Assembly: GCF_003977685.1 (NCBI RefSeq)
Contig: NZ_RYZH01000060.1
Location: 1 to 35,337, forward strand
Length of the DNA: 35,337 nt
DNA from: Tautonia sociabilis
GTDB taxonomy: Bacteria; Planctomycetota; Planctomycetia; Isosphaerales; Isosphaeraceae
Direction: 5' to 3'
The notes below the pieces were generated by a model that was not told where the DNA came from, did no database searches, and worked only from the letters and a program-made list of their open reading frames with translations. Shown here piece by piece: positions 32,594 through 35,337 of this stretch; position 1 is the first letter of the stretch; each line of letters opens with the position of its first letter. A program made the position numbers and the translations under genes.

Positions 32594-32811
32594 TCATCCC
32601 CACCTGTCGGCGACCTCGATGGTCGCCCAGCGAATCATACGTAAGAGGTCTTCAGGCAAGTCATTGGTGCGGTGAAGCATCGCCCGGCCGATGGTAAAAA
32701 CGCTGCACTCTCGCTCACGACGGTTGGTGCACCAGGCCGATGGGTCGTAGTCCCGCTTCGCCTGCAGGCCCAGGCCGACCAGCAGCAGGTACGCCAGCAC
32801 CACGACTAGTC
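32594..32811 (-). pseudogene. IS4-type transposase, C-terminal fragment
   Basis: Reads VVVLAYLLLVGLGLQAKRDYDPSAWCTNRRERECSVFTIGRAML and so on to a TGA at 32594-32596. It is the missing end of the transposase at 34409-35104. When the intervening ISNCY element and one CTAG copy are removed, the frame joins exactly as RFDRFLLVLGLVVVLAYLLL. Without that junction it has no start of its own. Confidence 0.88.
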
Positions 32812-32815
32812 CTAG
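32812..32815. repeat. Left CTAG target duplication of the ISNCY element
   Basis: CTAG directly outside the left terminal repeat; the right copy is at 34405-34408. Removing one copy restores the interrupted transposase frame, which confirms the 4-bp duplication. Confidence 0.85.
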
Positions 32816-34404
32816 TTAATGGTGCGAAATTCTGCACGTCGGCTGCGGTATTTCCACGGGTCCGCCGCCTCGATCTCGGCCCGGTCGGACGGCCCTCGGC
32901 CCCGCCCCCCCGGCTTACCGACCCGCCCCTGCCTCCGCGACCTTCGCCAGGTTGTGGGCCAGGATGCCCCAGCCGATCCACCGGCCCATCCCCCGCTCGC
33001 CGTGGTACCGGCACCGCCTCAGGCCGAAATCCCGCCGCAGCGTGTGGATCCGCCCCTCGATCCCCGCCCGGAACCGATACGCCCGCTTGAACCGCCGGCC
33101 CCGTTCCTCGACCCGCCGCCCCGGCGGCGCCTTGCCGACGTGCGGCAACGCCACCTGCTTGACCCCCGCCTCGCGGGCCAGCCGCTCGTTCTCGGCCGAC
33201 GCCAGCCCCCGGTCCCCGGCCAGCAGGCCTGGGGCCCGGCCGAACGGCAACCGGTGGTTCGCCAGGCTGTCGCCCAGGCACGGCTGGTCCTGGCCGCCGC
33301 CCCGCTCCAGGATCGCGTAGCCGCTGATCAGCCCGCCCTCGACCTCATCCAGCCGGAGCTTGCGGCCGAACTCGACCGCCTTGCCGGCCTTGAACCGGGG
33401 GATCACCTGCGTATGCGGCTCGAAGAGCGAGAGCAGCTTCTCGCCGGCCGGCACCGACTCCCCCTTGATCACCCGCCGCGTGGCCTGGCGGATCCCCTGC
33501 TTCAGCCGCGGCAGGACCTCCCCGAGCCGCGCGGCCAGCCGCCGCGCCGCCGGCTCGTCAGGCCGCTCCTGGAGGGCCTTCAGCACCCGCCTGCCCTGGG
33601 CGGCGGTGCGCCTGGTCGTGGCGATGAGCCGGCCGTAGGCCGCCTTCAGCGTCTCGCGGCCCTGATCGCCCTTGCGGCGGGGGAGGCGGTGCAGCTGCTG
33701 GGAGAGCGTGCGCACGGTGCGGACCCGGCTGCGGAAGGCCTCCCCCAGGCCGGCGGCCGCCTCGCCCAGCGCGGCCCTGGCCCGCCGCAGCAGCCGCGAG
33801 ACGACCCGCACGCCGTCGCCGAGCAGGCCGCTGTCGGTCGGGAAGTGGATGTCGGTCTCCACCGCCGTGGTGTCGACCCGGAGCTTGCGGCCCCGGGTCA
33901 CCTTCAGGCCGCGGGCCAGCCGGACGACCCGGTGGTTGAGCGCCTGGAGCGTCTCGGGCTCGATCGTGTCGGCCCAGCGGATCAGCACGGTGTCGTCGGG
34001 GACCTTCTCGAGATAGACCCGGCAGAACTGACGCAGGACCAGGCTGTCGTTGACGAAGGACTCGGCCTGGGCGTAGCTCCAGCCGTAGAGCCGCATGACC
34101 ACGAGCATCCGCAGGATGACCTCGACCGGGGTGGAGGGCCGGCCGCGGGAGCCGGTCCTGGGATGACGGCGGGCGAGGTCCTCGCGGACGGCCTCGAACA
34201 GCTCGTCATCGTCGAGCAGCCGGTCGAGCTGCTTCAGCTGCAGCTCGAAGCGGAGGTCGAGCTGGGGGACCAGGGCGAACAGGTCGGTCCGGCGGTAGCG
34301 ATTCCTGAGCATGGCTCCGCCCTGCCATCGGTCCGGTTGGTGCGGTTCCGGGGATGCCATCAGCGTACCAAAGGCCGTGAAACATGCCTATTTCGCACCG
34401 CAAA
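32816..34404 (-). mobile_element. ISNCY-type insertion sequence, apparently intact
   Basis: 1589 bp. The ends TTAATGGTGCGAAAT (32816-32830) and, read inward from the right, TTTGCGGTGCGAAAT (34404-34390) share TT and a perfect 10-bp block GGTGCGAAAT five bases from each tip. They are flanked by CTAG on both sides. One complete transposase gene fills it. It sits inside an IS4-type transposase gene that is otherwise readable across the junction, so the insertion is probably recent. Confidence 0.9.
32915..34312 (-). CDS. ISNCY-family transposase
   Basis: 465 aa from the ATG at 34312 (MLRNRYRRTDLFALVPQLDLRF), where family similarity begins; an in-frame ATG at 34360 would add 16 residues. Recognisable blocks: RGRPSTPVEVILRMLVVMRLYGWSYAQAESFVNDSLVLRQFCRVYLE, then KVTRGRKLRVDTTAVETDIHFPTDS with the first catalytic Asp (D147). 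Next are LLAGDRGLASAENERLA with the second Asp, and FRAGIEGRIHTLRRDFGLRRCRYHG with the Glu. The C-terminus WIGWGILAHNLAKVAEA is also typical. DDE transposase, complete and uninterrupted, so probably functional. Confidence 0.92.
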   Translation of the reverse strand: MLRNRYRRTDLFALVPQLDLRFELQLKQLDRLLDDDELFEAVREDLARRHPRTGSRGRPSTPVEVILRMLVVMRLYGWSYAQAESFVNDSLVLRQFCRVYLEKVPDDTVLIRWADTIEPETLQALNHRVVRLARGLKVTRGRKLRVDTTAVETDIHFPTDSGLLGDGVRVVSRLLRRARAALGEAAAGLGEAFRSRVRTVRTLSQQLHRLPRRKGDQGRETLKAAYGRLIATTRRTAAQGRRVLKALQERPDEPAARRLAARLGEVLPRLKQGIRQATRRVIKGESVPAGEKLLSLFEPHTQVIPRFKAGKAVEFGRKLRLDEVEGGLISGYAILERGGGQDQPCLGDSLANHRLPFGRAPGLLAGDRGLASAENERLAREAGVKQVALPHVGKAPPGRRVEERGRRFKRAYRFRAGIEGRIHTLRRDFGLRRCRYHGERGMGRWIGWGILAHNLAKVAEAGAGR

Positions 34405-34408
34405 CTAG
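34405..34408. repeat. Right CTAG target duplication of the ISNCY element
   Basis: CTAG directly outside the right terminal repeat, pairing with 32812-32815. The local target is rich in CTAG (CTAGTACTAGGACTAG when rebuilt on the minus strand). Confidence 0.85.
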
Positions 34409-35104
34409 TACTAGCAGGAAGCGGTCGAACCGCTCGACCTTGGTGATCCGCGTGTTGCGGATCGCCAGGCCGTTGCGGCGGTTCTTGGCGTCGCGGAACA
34501 ACTCCTCGACGCTCATCCGGCGGCCGTAGAGCCGGCGGAGCGCCTCGGCCCGGCCCTGGAGGTCGGTCATCAGATACCACGGCTCGTCCCGCTTGCTCGG
34601 CAGGCCGGGCTGCCAGCGGATGACCACGTGGTGCGTGACCCGGGCGTCCTTGCGGTACCGCACCTCACGCAGCACGTGCGCCATGCCCTTGTGGACCGGA
34701 TCCTTGCTCAGCACGCCCCGGTAGCGGGCACAGGCGATGGTCACCTGAGGCTTGATCCGCACCAGATAACGGAACTTCAACTCCTGGCAGACCGCCGCCC
34801 ACTCGGCCCGGCCGAAGCCGCGGTCGGCCAGGATGAGCACCGGCACCGACTCGGGGATCCGCGTGCGGAGCAGCCGTAAGAGTCCTTCCTCCAGGCTGTT
34901 TTGGCTGCGGGCCAGCTTCCCCTCGGGGTAGCTGGCCCAGAGCAGCGGCACGGCCCGGCCGCCGATGCAGGCGGCGGCCATCAGGCCGTGGAAGTCACGG
35001 ACCTCCGTCCAGTCGAGGCTGACGATCAGCCGCTTCTTGGTAAGCGTCCGACGCAACACACCCTTGACACGATAGATGGTCTGACGCCCGTCCAGGACGT
35101 TCAA
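34409..35104 (-). pseudogene. IS4-type transposase, N-terminal and catalytic part, split by the ISNCY element
   Basis: Reads from a TTG-started NVLDGRQTIYRVKGVLRRTLTKKRLIVSLDWTEVRDFHGLMAAA (first Asp in SLDWTE), with VLILADRGFGRAEWAAVC (second Asp) and RRMSVEELFRDAKNRRNG (the YREK-like Glu region), to RFDRFLLVL at the ISNCY junction. The usual N-terminal DNA-binding part of IS4-type proteins is mostly missing: in frame upstream only 15 codons precede a stop. The gene is therefore probably truncated at the 5' end as well. Outer ends and target duplication of this IS4 copy were not found. Confidence 0.85.
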
Positions 35105-35289
35105 CCACCTCGTCGAAGGTGGGCGCCGAATAACACTTAGTTGTCATTTGTACAAAAAAGACGATCTCGCACCTTAACGGCTTATTAATTTGCCGGACGG
35201 CCAACTACTCTGGCAGACTGCGGTCCGTCGGACCTACGGCGATCTCGACCGGGCTCTCCGCCCGAGGCGCATGGCAGGAGGATAGGGTC
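35105..35289. other. AT-rich spacer between the IS4 remnant and the next gene
   Basis: 185 bp. The part at 35125-35215 is far more AT-rich than the rest of the window (GTCATTTGTACAAAAAAG, CTTATTAATTTGCC). It may be the outer end of the IS4 element, a promoter region or transferred DNA. No terminal repeat could be paired with the other side. Confidence 0.4.
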
Positions 35290-35337
35290 ATGGTTCATCG
35301 AGCCAGGCGTGGGGGAGGGTCATACCTGGCGGGCTTC
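35290..35337 (+). CDS. Start of an unidentified gene, cut by the window end
   Basis: The ATG at 35290 is preceded by a perfect AGGAGG (35276-35281) at 8-bp spacing, and the 16 codons present read MVHRARRGGGSYLAGF. A basic N-terminus before a possibly hydrophobic stretch would fit a signal peptide, but too little is visible to say. Confidence 0.5.
   Translation, partial: MVHRARRGGGSYLAGF

Overview
The window is about 35 kb of very GC-rich bacterial chromosome, most likely from a planctomycete and probably from the family Isosphaeraceae (inference). Points in favour: an exported subtilisin with an LEPR-XLL-like N-terminus (RPERLEVRLLLDA), an exported HEAT-repeat protein with a pre-peptidase (PPC, EPND) segment, long Pro/Ala/Ser-rich tails on housekeeping proteins, loose gene spacing, GTG starts, and ISAs1, IS4 and ISNCY transposases of the kind common in that group.

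Left part (1-23.5 kb), mostly single genes or short same-strand runs. On the minus strand: a secreted S8 protease cut by the window edge, a coiled-coil protein, a secreted Cys-containing protein and a di-haem cytochrome c peroxidase. On the plus strand: argH, a PD-(D/E)XK-like protein, lysA, an exported HEAT/degenerate-receiver/PPC protein and a sigma-54 activator without a sensor domain. Then on the minus strand: a membrane-anchored protein with an E/A/P tail, a C45-type Ntn hydrolase, a polytopic membrane protein, a DUF4190 protein, guaA and a small anchored protein. Last, on the plus strand, a protein of unknown function whose middle is a 54-bp in-frame tandem repeat. Stem-loops separate several of these units.

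Central housekeeping block (23.6-27.4 kb): the conserved order rpsB-tsf-pyrH-frr (ribosomal protein S2, EF-Ts, UMP kinase, ribosome recycling factor). A good sigma70-type promoter precedes it, and the 17-bp spacer of that promoter is a perfect inverted repeat.

Accessory region (27.4-35.3 kb): a two-level insertion hot spot. An ISAs1-family element with perfect 10-bp target duplications landed between frr and a tRNA-Val gene. Its transposase has an in-frame stop and a frameshift, and is split by a 2.4-kb insert carrying a decayed zinc-ribbon serine recombinase. Beyond the tRNA are a tyrosine integrase gene and an IS4-type transposase gene split cleanly by an intact ISNCY-type element with CTAG target duplications. 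The tRNA plus adjacent integrase looks like the left end of a genomic island whose far end is outside the window.

I see no CRISPR array, toxin-antitoxin pair or convincing new defence system. The least conventional items are the recombinase-bearing insert in the ISAs1 element, the exported protein with a degenerate receiver, the palindromic rpsB promoter, and the tRNA-Val with C at position 33.
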